A stretch of DNA of 64,000 nucleotides, taken from positions 310,001 to 374,000 of the forward strand of contig JAFDWH010000009.1 of NCBI GenBank assembly GCA_018268595.1. Reading direction: 5' to 3'. Every line of letters starts with the position of its first letter. Positions within the stretch are counted from its first letter, which is position 1. The stretch is from Actinomycetota bacterium. Lineage in GTDB: Bacteria; Actinomycetota; Thermoleophilia; Solirubrobacterales; Solirubrobacteraceae. Shown one piece after another: positions 42,794 through 51,426 of the stretch. The translations under genes were made by a program, and so were the position numbers. The notes under the pieces are model-generated. The model worked only from the letters and a program-made list of their open reading frames with translations, made no database searches and was not told the DNA's origin.

Positions 42794-43690
42794 TCAGGCG
42801 GTCGCCGGCGCAAGCGCCTCGCGCGCGGTGGCGATCAGCGCGCGCACGAGCGGCGGCTCGGGGTCGCGGTCGCGCCACACGAGCCCGACCGCCTGCGCCG
42901 CCGCCGGCTCCACCAGCGGCAGCGCGACCATGCCGGCCGGGACGCCGAAGCCGTGCAGCCACGTGTCGGCCATCACGGCGCACAGGCCGGCGTCGCGCAC
43001 CTGCGCGTGCAGCGTCGAGATCGAGTTCGTCTCGACCGCCGGCTCGGGCGTCGCGCCGGCGCGCGCGAACAGCGCGTCGACGATGCGGCGGTTCTGCATG
43101 TCGCGTGAGAGCAGGCACAGCGCGGCGTCGGCCGCGTCGCGCCAGCGCACGCTCGCGCCCGCCGCCCAGCGGCTCGCGCGCGGGGCGACGAGCAGGTAGC
43201 GCTCGTCGTAGAGCGGCTGGCGGCGCACGCCGCGCAGCGGCTCGTTCTCCAGGTAGGTGAGGCCCGCGTCGAGCGCGCCCTCGTGCAGGTCGCGCTCGAT
43301 CTCGCGCGAGCTGAGCGAGCGGATCGCGAGCCGCACGGCCGGGTGGCGTTCGCGCAGCGGGGCGGTCAGGCGCGAGACGACCGGCAGCGAGGTCGGGATC
43401 GCGCCGAGCCGCAGGCTGCCGCCGACGCCCTCGCGCATCGCGGTCAGGTCGGCGCGCATGCCGTCGGCGTCGGCGAGGATGCCGTGCGCCCACGTGAGCG
43501 CGCGCTCGCCCTCCGGCGTGAGCCCCCGGTAGCGGTGGCCGCGCTCGACGAGCGGCACGCCCAGCTCCGCCTCCAGCCGCCGGATCGCCTCCGACAGCGT
43601 CGCCTGCGAGACGTGGCAGGCGGCGGCAGCGCGCCCGAAATGCCGCTCGCGCGCGAGCGCGGCGAGGTAGACGAGGTGCTTGAGAACCAC
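42794..43690 (-). CDS. LysR family regulator
   Basis: 298 aa, GTG start. The N-terminal winged HTH (HFGRAAAACHVSQATLSEAIRRLEAELGVPLVERG) is followed by a two-lobed effector domain (SLRLGAIPTSLPVVSRLTAPLRERHPAVRLAI). It is divergent from the formate dehydrogenase operon at 43783, the usual position of a LysR activator of that operon. The C-terminal lobe (GLCAVMADTWLHGFGVPAG) shows no ligand clue. An inverted repeat between the two genes is its likely binding site. Confidence 0.85.
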   Translation of the reverse strand: MVLKHLVYLAALARERHFGRAAAACHVSQATLSEAIRRLEAELGVPLVERGHRYRGLTPEGERALTWAHGILADADGMRADLTAMREGVGGSLRLGAIPTSLPVVSRLTAPLRERHPAVRLAIRSLSSREIERDLHEGALDAGLTYLENEPLRGVRRQPLYDERYLLVAPRASRWAAGASVRWRDAADAALCLLSRDMQNRRIVDALFARAGATPEPAVETNSISTLHAQVRDAGLCAVMADTWLHGFGVPAGMVALPLVEPAAAQAVGLVWRDRDPEPPLVRALIATAREALAPATA

Positions 43691-43706
43691 GATAAGCGCA
43701 CACTAG

Positions 43707-43727
43707 TCGATCGGCTTTTCCGATCGA
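43707..43727. promoter_or_regulatory. inverted repeat between LysR and formate dehydrogenase genes
   Basis: TCGATCGG (43707-43714) and CCGATCGA (43720-43727) are exact complements around CTTTT. The 8-5-8 symmetry and position 55 bp before the fdh start suit a LysR recognition site. Confidence 0.55.
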
Positions 43728-43782
43728 AGGTGCGGGCAAAGCAGTTGCGTGGCGGGAGCGGCGCGAGGATGCTGGGAGCGCG

Positions 43783-45423
43783 ATGTCGCGCAACCTCGTC
43801 GAGCTGGTCCGCCGCCACCACGCGTTTGACGCGCCGACCGCGCTCGACGTGCTGAAGGACGCCGTCGAGCGACGCGGCGAGCTGACCGACGAGGACCGGC
43901 GCGAGGCGGCGCGGCGCTCCGGCCTGCCGGAGGCGGCCGTCCACGGCGTCTCAACCTTCTACGACGACCTGCTGACGCCGCGCGGCGCGCGCCACCTGCG
44001 CGTCTGCACCGGCACCGCGTGCTTCGCCGCGACCGGCGACGCGCACGTCGACGCGCTGCGCGACGGGCTCGGCCTGCAGCTCGGCGAGCGCGCGGCGGAC
44101 GGCTCCGTCTCGCTCGCGGAGACCGTCTGTCTCGGCTTCTGCCACAGCGCCCCGGCGGTGCGCGACGGCGACACGGTCGACGCCGGGCCGGGCGTCGTCG
44201 AGCGCGCGCTCGCGGGCGCGTGCGTCGCCGCCGCCGAGCCGGCGTGGTCCTCGACGCTCGCCGAGCCGGTGCTGACGCGGCCGGGCGACTGGTCGGGCCT
44301 GCGCCGCGTGCGCGAGGAGGGCGTCACGCCCGAGGCGCTGCTGGAGGCCGTGACGGCGGCCGAGATCCGCGGCCGCGGCGGCGCCGGCTTCCCGGCCGGC
44401 GTCAAGTGGGGCTTCGCGCGCGCGGCGGCGGGCGAAGAGAAGTTCGTCGTCGCCAACGGCGACGAGGGCGATCCCGGCTCCTACATCGACAAGCACCTGA
44501 TGGAGCGCAACACGGCGCTGCTGCTGGAGGGGATGGCGCTCGCCGCGCACGCGGTCGGCGCGTCGCACGGCTTCGTGCTCGTGCGCTCCGAGTACCCGCG
44601 CTCGAGGCCGGCGCTGGAGGCGGCGGCCGAGGCCGCGCGCGCGGCCGGCTGGCTCGGCGAGCGCTTCGACGTGACGGTGATCGAGGGCGCCGGCTCCTAC
44701 GTCGTCGGCGAGGAGACGGCGCTGCTCGCGTGCCTGGAGGGGCTGCGCGGGACCGTCTCCGCGCGCCCGCCGTTCCCCGCGCAGGAAGGGCTCTACGGCA
44801 GACCGACGGTCGTCAACAACGTCGAGACGCTCTGCAACGTGCCGTTCGTCGCCGTGCACGGCGCCGACGCCTACCGCGCGCTCTCGCCCGACGCGCCGAC
44901 GGCCGGCTCGAAGCTCGTCTGCTTCAACGAGCGCTTCGCGCGGCCGGGCGTCTACGAGGTGCCGTTCGGCGTCTCGACGCGGTGGCTGTGCGAGGAGCTG
45001 GCCGGCGGCCTGCGCGACGGGCGCTCGATCAAGGGCGTGCAGATCGGCGGCCCGCTCGGCGGGATCCTGCCGGCAGAGCGGCTCGACACCGCGTTCGACT
45101 TCGACGCGCTCGCGGCCGAGGGCTGCATGCTCGGCCACGGCGGGATCCTCGCGTTCGACGACGCGACGAGCATGCGCGACGTCGCACGCCACCTGCTGCG
45201 CTTCGGCGCGCACGAGAGCTGCGGCAAGTGCTTCCCCTGCCGCATCGGCCTGCAGCGCGCGCACGGGCTGTTCGCGGCCGACGCGCCGATCGACCGCGCG
45301 CGGCTGGAGCAGCTGCTGGAGACGCTCGAGCTGGGCTCGCTGTGCGCGCACGGCGGCGGCATGCCGGCGCCGATCCGCTCGCTGCTGAGATGGTGGCCCG
45401 AGGAGCTGGGGCTGGCCGCGTGA
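43783..45423 (+). CDS. NuoE-NuoF fusion, NADH-binding subunit of formate dehydrogenase
   Basis: 546 aa. Residues 1-145 are NuoE-like thioredoxin-fold with 2Fe-2S ligands in VCTGTACFA and TVCLGFCHSAP. Residues about 160-546 are NuoF-like: FMN/NADH loop RGRGGAGFPAGVKW, NGDEGDPGSYIDKHLME, GAGSYVVGEETALLACLEG, and the 4Fe-4S ligands ESCGKCFPCRIG plus a later Cys (GSLCAHGGG). The product passes electrons from the catalytic unit to NAD+. Fusion of the two subunits resembles FdsG-FdsB/HoxE-HoxF-type diaphorases. GGGAG precedes the ATG. Confidence 0.9.
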   Translation: MSRNLVELVRRHHAFDAPTALDVLKDAVERRGELTDEDRREAARRSGLPEAAVHGVSTFYDDLLTPRGARHLRVCTGTACFAATGDAHVDALRDGLGLQLGERAADGSVSLAETVCLGFCHSAPAVRDGDTVDAGPGVVERALAGACVAAAEPAWSSTLAEPVLTRPGDWSGLRRVREEGVTPEALLEAVTAAEIRGRGGAGFPAGVKWGFARAAAGEEKFVVANGDEGDPGSYIDKHLMERNTALLLEGMALAAHAVGASHGFVLVRSEYPRSRPALEAAAEAARAAGWLGERFDVTVIEGAGSYVVGEETALLACLEGLRGTVSARPPFPAQEGLYGRPTVVNNVETLCNVPFVAVHGADAYRALSPDAPTAGSKLVCFNERFARPGVYEVPFGVSTRWLCEELAGGLRDGRSIKGVQIGGPLGGILPAERLDTAFDFDALAAEGCMLGHGGILAFDDATSMRDVARHLLRFGAHESCGKCFPCRIGLQRAHGLFAADAPIDRARLEQLLETLELGSLCAHGGGMPAPIRSLLRWWPEELGLAA

Positions 45424-46055
45424 GTGCGCCCGCCCTCACCGTGACGGTCGACGGCGCATCCGTCGAGGTCCCCGCCGGCGCGACCGTGCTGGACGCCGCG
45501 CGCGCGGCCGGCAGATGGGTCCCGACGCTCTGCTTCGACGCGCGCCAGGCGCCGTTCGGCGCGTGCCGCGCGTGCCTCGTCGGCGTCGAAGGGGCAGCAG
45601 CGCCGCTGCCCGCCTGCACGACGCCGTGCCGCGACGGGATGGCGATCGACACCGAGGACGCGGCCGGCCGCCGCGTCGCGCACGCGGTCGTCGAGCTGGT
45701 GCTGAGCGAGCTGCCGCGGGCGCCGGCGCCGCACACCGAGCTGGCGCAGGTGGCGCGGCGGCTCGGCGTCGGCGAACCGCGCTGGCCGGGCGAGACACAC
45801 GCGCCGGCGCCGCCCGACGTGCGCCACCCCTACCTCGCCTTCCAGCACGAGCTGTGCATCTCGTGCGGGCGCTGCGTCCGCGCCTGCGACGAGCTGCAGG
45901 GGACGTTCGCGCTCACGGCGACCGGCCGCGGCTTCGGCGCGAACGTCGCCGCCGGCCTCGACGCGGGCTTCCGCGACTCCGCCTGCGTCGCCTGCGGCGC
46001 CTGCGCCGACACCTGCCCGACCGACGCGATCACGGAGGTCTCGCTGCTGCCATGA
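45420..46055 (+). CDS. small Fe-S subunit (NuoG N-terminal/HoxU-like) of formate dehydrogenase
   Basis: 211 aa, GTG start overlapping the previous stop by 4 bp. The N-terminal 2Fe-2S ferredoxin domain has Cys in PTLCFDARQAPFGACRACLVG and LPACTTPC. Two 4Fe-4S clusters follow in LCISCGRCVRAC and ACVACGACADTC. The His-Cys3 cluster motif (HxxxCxxC...C) usually between these regions in NuoG and FdsA is absent. In most NAD-linked formate dehydrogenases this domain is fused to the catalytic chain; here it is separate and shorter. Confidence 0.85.
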   Translation: MSAPALTVTVDGASVEVPAGATVLDAARAAGRWVPTLCFDARQAPFGACRACLVGVEGAAAPLPACTTPCRDGMAIDTEDAAGRRVAHAVVELVLSELPRAPAPHTELAQVARRLGVGEPRWPGETHAPAPPDVRHPYLAFQHELCISCGRCVRACDELQGTFALTATGRGFGANVAAGLDAGFRDSACVACGACADTCPTDAITEVSLLP

Positions 46056-48124
46056 CCGAGTCTGTGACCACCACCTGCGGCTACTGCGGCGTCGGCTGCC
46101 GCCTGGAGGCGCACCGGCGCGAGGACGACGGGATCGCCTCGATCTCGCCCGCGCTCGACGGGCCCGCGAACCTCGGCCACACCTGTCTCAAGGGCCGCTT
46201 CGCGCACCGCTTCGCGCGCCACCGCGAGCGGCTGACGACGCCGCTCATCCGCGACGAGCGCGGCGGCCCCGCGCGCGCCGCCTCGTGGGAGGAGGCGATC
46301 GAGCGCATCGCCGCCGAGCTGGGTCGCGTCAGAGCCGCGCACGGCCCCGACGCGATCGCCGGGCTCGCCTCCTCGCGCGCGACGAACGAGGACTGCTACG
46401 CGATGGCGCGCATGATGCGCGCCGCGATCGGCACGAACAACATCGACAACTGCTCGCGCGTCTGCCACTCCCCCACCTCGTTCGCGCTGCGCAAGGCGCT
46501 CGGCCTGTCGGGCGCGACGGGCTCGTTCAGCGACTTCGACCACACCGGCGCGACGCTGCTGATCGGCGCCAACCCGACCGAGGGCCACCCGGTCGTCGGC
46601 GCGCGCATCAAGCAGGCGACGCTGCGCGGAATGCGGCTCGTCACGATCGACCCGCGGCGGATCGAGCTGGCCGACTACGGCGTCCTGCACCTCGCGCCGC
46701 GCGCCGGCACGAACGCCGCGGTGGTGCTGGGGATCGCGCACGTGCTGGCGCGCGACGGCTTCGTCGACCACGCGTTCGTCGCCGCGCGCACGGACGGCTG
46801 GGCCGCGTTCGCGGAGCTGCTGCCGGCGTATGCGCCGGCGGCGGTCGAGGCGATCAGCGGCGTGCCGGCGGCCGACCTCGAGCGGGCCGCGCACGTCTAC
46901 GGCGAGGCGAGCGAAGCGTGCATCGCGTGGGGCCTCGGCGTGACCGAGCACAAGCACGGCTCCGAGGTCGTGCAGCTGATCTGCGACGTCGCGCTGATGA
47001 CCGGCAAGATCGGCCGGCCCGGCTCGGCGCTGTTGCCGCTGCGCGGGCAGAACAACGTGCAGGGCTCCTCCGACATGGGCGCGCTGCCGGACACGTACAC
47101 GGCGTACCGCTCGGTCGCGGACGAGGCGGTCGCAAGCTCGTTCGAAGACGCCTGGGGCGTGCCGCTCTCGCGCACGAAGGGCTACACGATCCCGCAGATG
47201 TTCGACGCGGCCGTCGCGGGCGAGCTGAAGGCGATGTACGTGTTCGGCGAGGACGTCGCGCAGACCGACCCGAACACCGCGCACGTCGTGCACGCGCTCG
47301 AGTCGCTCGACTTCCTCGTCTGCCAGGACATCTTCGAGACGGAGACGACGAAGTACGCGGACGTGATCCTGCCGGCCTCCTCGTTCCTGGAGAAGTCCGG
47401 CACGTTCACGAACGCCGAGCGGCGCGTGCAGCTCGTCGCGCCGGCGATCGACCCGCCCGGCGAGGCGCGCACCGACTTCGAGATCATCAAGGCCGTCTCG
47501 CGCGCGCTCGGCCACGAGCTGCCGTGGGCGACGCCGGCCGACGCGATGGACGAGATCGCCGCGCTGACGCCCGACTGGGCCGGCATCTCGCATGCGCGGC
47601 TCGGCCGCCGCGGCTTGCAGTGGCCGGTCGCGCCCGACGGCAGCGACGCGCCGATCCTCTACGAGCGCGCGTTCGCGCGCGAGGGCGGCAGAGCGCACTT
47701 CGCCGCGCTGCCGTACAAGGCGCCGGGCGACGCGGCCGACGACGAGTTCCCGCTGATCCTCGTCACCGGCCGGCGGTTGCAGCACTACAACGCGGGCACG
47801 ATGACGCGGCGGACCGGCAACGTCGAGCTGGTCGACGCCGACGTGCTGGAGATCCACCCCGACGACGCCGCGCGGCTGTGGATCTCCGACGGCGACCGCA
47901 TCTCCGTGCGCTCGCGCGTCGGGCGGATCGAGCTGCCGGCGCAGGTGACCGACCGCATCGAGCCGGGCCACGTCTTCACGACGTTCCACTTCCCCGAGAC
48001 ACGCACGAACCTGCTCGTCGGCGCCTCCGCCGACGTCAACACGTCGTGCCCGGAGTACAAGGTGGTCGCGGTCGACGTGCGGCCGATCGGCGAGCAGCCG
48101 GCGCGGGTACCTGCGCTGGCATGA
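46052..48124 (+). CDS. fdhF: formate dehydrogenase catalytic subunit (Mo-bis-MGD)
   Basis: 690 aa. The N-terminal 4Fe-4S site is CGYCGVGC (C9, C12, C16) with Cys45 in HTCLKG. The molybdenum ligand is Cys138 in NCSRVCHSPT, coded TGC, so no selenocysteine; His139 and the later Arg-rich region match formate dehydrogenases. MGD-binding parts include LLIGANPTEGHP, QNNVQGSSDMG and the C-terminal domain GRRLQHYNAGTMTRR. It oxidises formate to CO2 and passes electrons through the two preceding subunits to NAD+. It should be cytoplasmic (no Tat signal). Confidence 0.95.
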   Translation: MTESVTTTCGYCGVGCRLEAHRREDDGIASISPALDGPANLGHTCLKGRFAHRFARHRERLTTPLIRDERGGPARAASWEEAIERIAAELGRVRAAHGPDAIAGLASSRATNEDCYAMARMMRAAIGTNNIDNCSRVCHSPTSFALRKALGLSGATGSFSDFDHTGATLLIGANPTEGHPVVGARIKQATLRGMRLVTIDPRRIELADYGVLHLAPRAGTNAAVVLGIAHVLARDGFVDHAFVAARTDGWAAFAELLPAYAPAAVEAISGVPAADLERAAHVYGEASEACIAWGLGVTEHKHGSEVVQLICDVALMTGKIGRPGSALLPLRGQNNVQGSSDMGALPDTYTAYRSVADEAVASSFEDAWGVPLSRTKGYTIPQMFDAAVAGELKAMYVFGEDVAQTDPNTAHVVHALESLDFLVCQDIFETETTKYADVILPASSFLEKSGTFTNAERRVQLVAPAIDPPGEARTDFEIIKAVSRALGHELPWATPADAMDEIAALTPDWAGISHARLGRRGLQWPVAPDGSDAPILYERAFAREGGRAHFAALPYKAPGDAADDEFPLILVTGRRLQHYNAGTMTRRTGNVELVDADVLEIHPDDAARLWISDGDRISVRSRVGRIELPAQVTDRIEPGHVFTTFHFPETRTNLLVGASADVNTSCPEYKVVAVDVRPIGEQPARVPALA

Positions 48125-48930
48125 GCGAGTCGCCCGCCGGGGCCGGTCCGCCCGCGGCGGCCCCCGCCGCCCACATGACCGCGCACGTCGTGCGCGACGG
48201 GGGCGTGCGCGACGAGGTCGCGGTCGAGGAGCCGCTGGAGATCCGCGTCGACGGCGCGCCGTTGACGGTGACGATGCGCACGCCGGGCCACGACGAGGAG
48301 CTGGCGCTCGGCTTCCTGCACGGCGAGGGGCTGATCGCCGGCGCCGCGCCCGCCCCCGCCGCCGGCCCGACCGCAGACCTCGCCGCGAACGTCGTCGAGG
48401 TCGCCGGCCCGCTGCTGCGCGACCCGGGCGCGCGGCGCTTCTACACGACCTCGTCGTGCGGCGTGTGCGGCAAGGGGGCGCTGGACGAGGTGGCGGTCGC
48501 CGCGCCGCCCGCCGCGCCCGGCCCGCTGGTGTCGCGCGCGCTGCTCGCGGACCTGCCCGAGCGCTTGCGCCAGCCGGCGTTCGCGCGCACCGGCGGGCTG
48601 CACGCGACCGGCCTGTTCGACGCCGACGGCGAGCTGCTGCTCGTGCGCGAGGACGTCGGACGCCACAACGCGATGGACAAGGTGATCGGCCGCGCGCTGC
48701 TCGACGGGCTGCTGCCGCTGCACGGGCGGATCCTGTGCGTCAGCGGGCGGCTGTCGTTCGAGCTGGTGCAGAAGGCGGCGGTCGCCGGCGCGCCGCTGCT
48801 CGTCGGCGTCGGCGCCCCCTCATCGCTCGCGGTCGAGCTGGCCGCCGACCGCGGCATGACGCTGTGCGGCTTCGCCCGCGGCGACGGGCGCGTGAACGTC
48901 TACACGGGCGCGGAGCGCGTCGCCGCCTGA
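48121..48930 (+). CDS. fdhD: sulfurtransferase FdhD
   Basis: 269 aa. It overlaps fdhF by 4 bp. The persulfide-transferring CxxC is in SSCGVCGKGAL. VREDVGRHNAMDKVIGRAL, LCVSGRLSFELVQKAAVAG and the C-terminal GFARGDGRVNVYTG are diagnostic. FdhD hands sulfur from a cysteine desulfurase to the molybdenum cofactor of formate dehydrogenase, so it belongs with the preceding genes. Confidence 0.95.
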   Translation: MSESPAGAGPPAAAPAAHMTAHVVRDGGVRDEVAVEEPLEIRVDGAPLTVTMRTPGHDEELALGFLHGEGLIAGAAPAPAAGPTADLAANVVEVAGPLLRDPGARRFYTTSSCGVCGKGALDEVAVAAPPAAPGPLVSRALLADLPERLRQPAFARTGGLHATGLFDADGELLLVREDVGRHNAMDKVIGRALLDGLLPLHGRILCVSGRLSFELVQKAAVAGAPLLVGVGAPSSLAVELAADRGMTLCGFARGDGRVNVYTGAERVAA

Positions 48931-48948
48931 GCGGTGTCGCACCGGTGC

Positions 48949-48960
48949 TACGATGGCCCC
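48949..48960 (+). promoter_or_regulatory. -10-like box before the phd gene, leaderless
   Basis: TACGAT (48949-48954) is six bases before the ATG. Upstream GGTG/CACC arms (48932-48944) could be antitoxin-binding. Confidence 0.4.
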
Positions 48961-49215
48961 ATGCCCCGGGAGCTGACGCAGCGGGAGCTGCGCAACAACA
49001 GCGGCGAGATCATGCGCGCGCTCGACCGGGGCGACAGCTTCGTCGTCACCCGTCGCGGGGTCCCGGTCGCCGAGCTGAGACCGCTGGCCCGTCGCCGCAG
49101 CGTCGACACCCGCGCGCTGCTCGATGCCTTCGCCCACCAGCCCGCACTCGACCGCGGTCGCTTCCGCGCCGACCTGGACGCGGTCGTCGACCAGGACCCG
49201 ACCCCGCGTGCCTGA
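48961..49215 (+). CDS. Phd/YefM-type antitoxin
   Basis: 84 aa. ELTQRELRNNSGEIMRALDRGDSFVVTRRGVPVAELRPL is the typical Phd/YefM fold: N-terminal DNA-binding helices, then a strand pair ending VAELRP. The C-terminal tail (FAHQPALDRGRFRADLD) would bind the toxin. The ATG at 48961 is preferred over an upstream in-frame ATG because TACGAT sits six bases before it. It overlaps the PIN gene by 8 bp. Confidence 0.85.
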   Translation: MPRELTQRELRNNSGEIMRALDRGDSFVVTRRGVPVAELRPLARRRSVDTRALLDAFAHQPALDRGRFRADLDAVVDQDPTPRA

Positions 49216-49621
49216 GATCCGGCCGGGCGGCGGTCTGCTGGACACGTCCGTGCTGATCGACCTCGGCAGCGCGCTGCGCCTGCCGAGCGAGGCGGCGATC
49301 TCCGCGCTGAGCCTGGCCGAGCTGGCAGCAGGTCCTCACGCCGCGGCGGACGCCGCCGAGCGCGCCGCGCGCCAGCAGCGCGTCCAGTTCGCCGAGGCGT
49401 CGTTCGACGCGCTGCCGTTCGACGACGCGTGCGCCCGTGCGTACGGCGGCGTCTTCGCGGCGGTCGCCGGCGCAGGCCGCAAGCCACGCGGGCGCCGCAT
49501 GGTCGACCTGTTGATCGCGGCGACCGCGATCGCACACGCGCTGCCGCTCTACACCTTCAACGCACGCGACTTCGACGGCATGGGGTCGTTCCTGGAGGTT
49601 CTCGACGCGGGGGCCGCGTGA
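49208..49621 (+). CDS. PIN domain toxin partnered with Phd-type antitoxin
   Basis: 137 aa, GTG start. PIN acidic positions are LLDTSVLIDLG, SLAELAAG, MVDLLIAATAIAH and YTFNARDFDGM. The RRMVDLLIAATA segment is typical of VapC toxins with Phd partners. The GTG is the first start giving the conserved LLDTSVLID strand near the N-terminus, with an 8-bp overlap to the antitoxin gene. The target RNA is unknown. Confidence 0.85.
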   Translation: MPEIRPGGGLLDTSVLIDLGSALRLPSEAAISALSLAELAAGPHAAADAAERAARQQRVQFAEASFDALPFDDACARAYGGVFAAVAGAGRKPRGRRMVDLLIAATAIAHALPLYTFNARDFDGMGSFLEVLDAGAA

Positions 49622-49646
49622 CGGCCGAGCCGCATTCGTCGCGCGG

Positions 49647-49916
49647 CTACGGCGCCCACTCGGTGTCGAGCCGCACGAGCGCGATGCCGGCCTGCACGAG
49701 CACGATCGCGCCCGGCTCGAGCGGGTCGAGGAGCGCCGTCTCGACCGTCATCGGGATTCCGTCGGCGCCGGCGCAGCGGGCGCGCGTGCCGCCGCTGCGG
49801 TCGAGCGCGAGCACGCGCATCGGCGTGCCGTCCTGCTGGCCGTCTCGATCGCGGGATGCGTCGCGGCCACGGGCCATGGCCCGCGAGCGATCCCCTTCGT
49901 ACGCGCTCACGCCCAT
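49647..49916 (-). CDS. HypC/HupF-like small protein lacking the cysteine motif
   Basis: 89 aa. The C-terminal 60 residues (TPMRVLALDRSGG, PMTVETALLDPLEPGAIVLVQAGIALVRLD) follow the HypC/HupF beta-barrel pattern, where GDYVLVHAGFAI is usual. Normal HypC begins MC, and the HupF variant has a C-x-TC-x-D motif before the PMRV strand. Here the equivalent stretch is SRDRDGQQDG without any Cys, so metal-ligand transfer to a hydrogenase is unlikely. It sits alone, between the PIN module and the pdh operon; no hydrogenase genes are in the window. The start at 49916 has GGAG five bases upstream; later Met codons are possible. Confidence 0.5.
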   Translation of the reverse strand: MGVSAYEGDRSRAMARGRDASRDRDGQQDGTPMRVLALDRSGGTRARCAGADGIPMTVETALLDPLEPGAIVLVQAGIALVRLDTEWAP

Positions 49917-49996
49917 GGTCTCTCCAAGCGAGCCGGTGAACGAACAGTGAGCGGTCCGCGCGCAGACCGCCGACGCGCCAAGTCGCCGGACGGCGG

Positions 49997-51382
49997 TCAG
50001 CCGTCCACGGCGAGGCCGAGCCACAGCTCACTGCGCGTCGGGAACGCCGGCACCGCGTGCCGGAGCGTCGCGAGCGGCACCTCGCCGGCGATCGCGACGG
50101 TCGCCGCGTGCAGCAGCTCGGCGACGTCCGACCCGACGAACGTCGCGCCGACGAGCAGCTCGCGCTCGGTGTCGAGCACGAAGCGCGTGGTGCCGGGCGC
50201 GTCGCGGCCGTGGAAGCTCGCGCCGGCCGTGCCGGACGTGTCGCGGTCGACCGCGCGCGCCGCGATCCCCGCCTCGCGCGCGCTCGCGAGCGTGTGACCG
50301 ACCGCCGCCACGCTCGGGTCGGTGAAGATCACGCGCGGGGCCAGCGGGCCGTCCGCGCGCACGCGCAGCGTGCCGCCGCAGATCGCGTCGACCGCGACGC
50401 GCGCCTGGTACTTGCCCATGTGCGTGAGCTGCGCGCGGCCGTTGACGTCGCCGATCGCGTAGAGCCACGACCGCCCGGGGACGCGCGTCCGCTCGTCCAC
50501 CTCGATCGGCTTCCCCGGCTCGAGGCCGACCGTCTCCAACCCGAGGTCGTCGGTGCGCACGCGCCGCCCGATCGCGACGAGCAGCCGCTCGCCGGTCAGC
50601 CGCTCGCCGTCCTCGAGCGTCACGGTCGTGCCGTCCTCGGCGCGCGCGACCGACGCCGCGCCGACGCCGACCCGCAGCGCGACGCCGCGGCGCTGCAGCC
50701 CCTCCGCGACCTGCATGCTCGCGAACGGCTCCTCGCGCGCGATCAGGCGGTCGGCCGCCTCGATCACCGTCACGCGCGCGCCGAGCGACGCCCACGCCTG
50801 CGCGAGCTCCACGCCCACGACGCCGCCGCCCAGCACGAGCAGCGTCGCGGGGACCGCGTCGGCCGTCGTCGCCTCGCGGCTCGTCCACGGCTGCGCGTCC
50901 ACCAGCCCCGGGATCGGCGGCAGCAGCGCGCCCGAGCCGGTCGACAGGACCACCGCCTCGCGCGCCTCGTGCACGACCGGCTCGCCGCCCTCGGCTCCCG
51001 CGACCGTGACCGCCACGCGCCGCTCGCCGGCAAGCCGCGCCTGCCCGCGCACGAGCGTGACGCCGCGCTGCTCGAGCCAGGGCAGCTGGGCGGCGTCGTC
51101 GAGCCCGTGGATCACCTCGTCGCGACGACGCAGCACGGCCGCCGCGTCGAGCCCGCGCGCCGGCGCGTCGTCGGCGACGCCGGGCACGCGCGCGATCTCG
51201 TCGAGCAGCTCGCCCGGGCGCAGCAGCGCCTTCGACGGCATGCACGCCCAGTAGCTGCACTCGCCGCCGACCAGCTCGCGCTCGACCAGCGCGACCGCTC
51301 TGCCGCGCTCGGCGAGCTGCCCGGCCGCGACCTCGCCGGCCGGACCGCCGCCGATCACGATCACGTCGAAGCCGCCGCTCAC
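49997..51382 (-). CDS. lpdA: dihydrolipoamide dehydrogenase-like flavoprotein (E3)
   Basis: 461 aa, GTG start. FAD motif DVIVIGGGPAGEVAAGQLAERG. The redox disulfide is GGECSYWACMPSKALL, the variant common in actinobacterial pyridine nucleotide-disulfide oxidoreductases. NAD motif VLGGGVVGVELAQAWASLG and a C-terminal HAVPAFPTRSELW with the His-Glu base pair follow. As the last gene of the pdh operon it should reoxidise the lipoyl groups of E2. Because the disulfide motif differs from the classic GGTCLNVGCIPSK, another disulfide substrate is possible. Confidence 0.8.
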   Translation of the reverse strand: MSGGFDVIVIGGGPAGEVAAGQLAERGRAVALVERELVGGECSYWACMPSKALLRPGELLDEIARVPGVADDAPARGLDAAAVLRRRDEVIHGLDDAAQLPWLEQRGVTLVRGQARLAGERRVAVTVAGAEGGEPVVHEAREAVVLSTGSGALLPPIPGLVDAQPWTSREATTADAVPATLLVLGGGVVGVELAQAWASLGARVTVIEAADRLIAREEPFASMQVAEGLQRRGVALRVGVGAASVARAEDGTTVTLEDGERLTGERLLVAIGRRVRTDDLGLETVGLEPGKPIEVDERTRVPGRSWLYAIGDVNGRAQLTHMGKYQARVAVDAICGGTLRVRADGPLAPRVIFTDPSVAAVGHTLASAREAGIAARAVDRDTSGTAGASFHGRDAPGTTRFVLDTERELLVGATFVGSDVAELLHAATVAIAGEVPLATLRHAVPAFPTRSELWLGLAVDG

Positions 51383-51426
51383 GCGCCGAGCCTTCCCCGG
51401 ATCGGCGCGCGCGGCACGCGCGCCGC

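Noticed and set aside
46052-48124. Selenocysteine in the formate dehydrogenase catalytic subunit
   Set aside because: The ligand codon is TGC (Cys138), not an in-frame TGA, so no selenocysteine machinery is needed.
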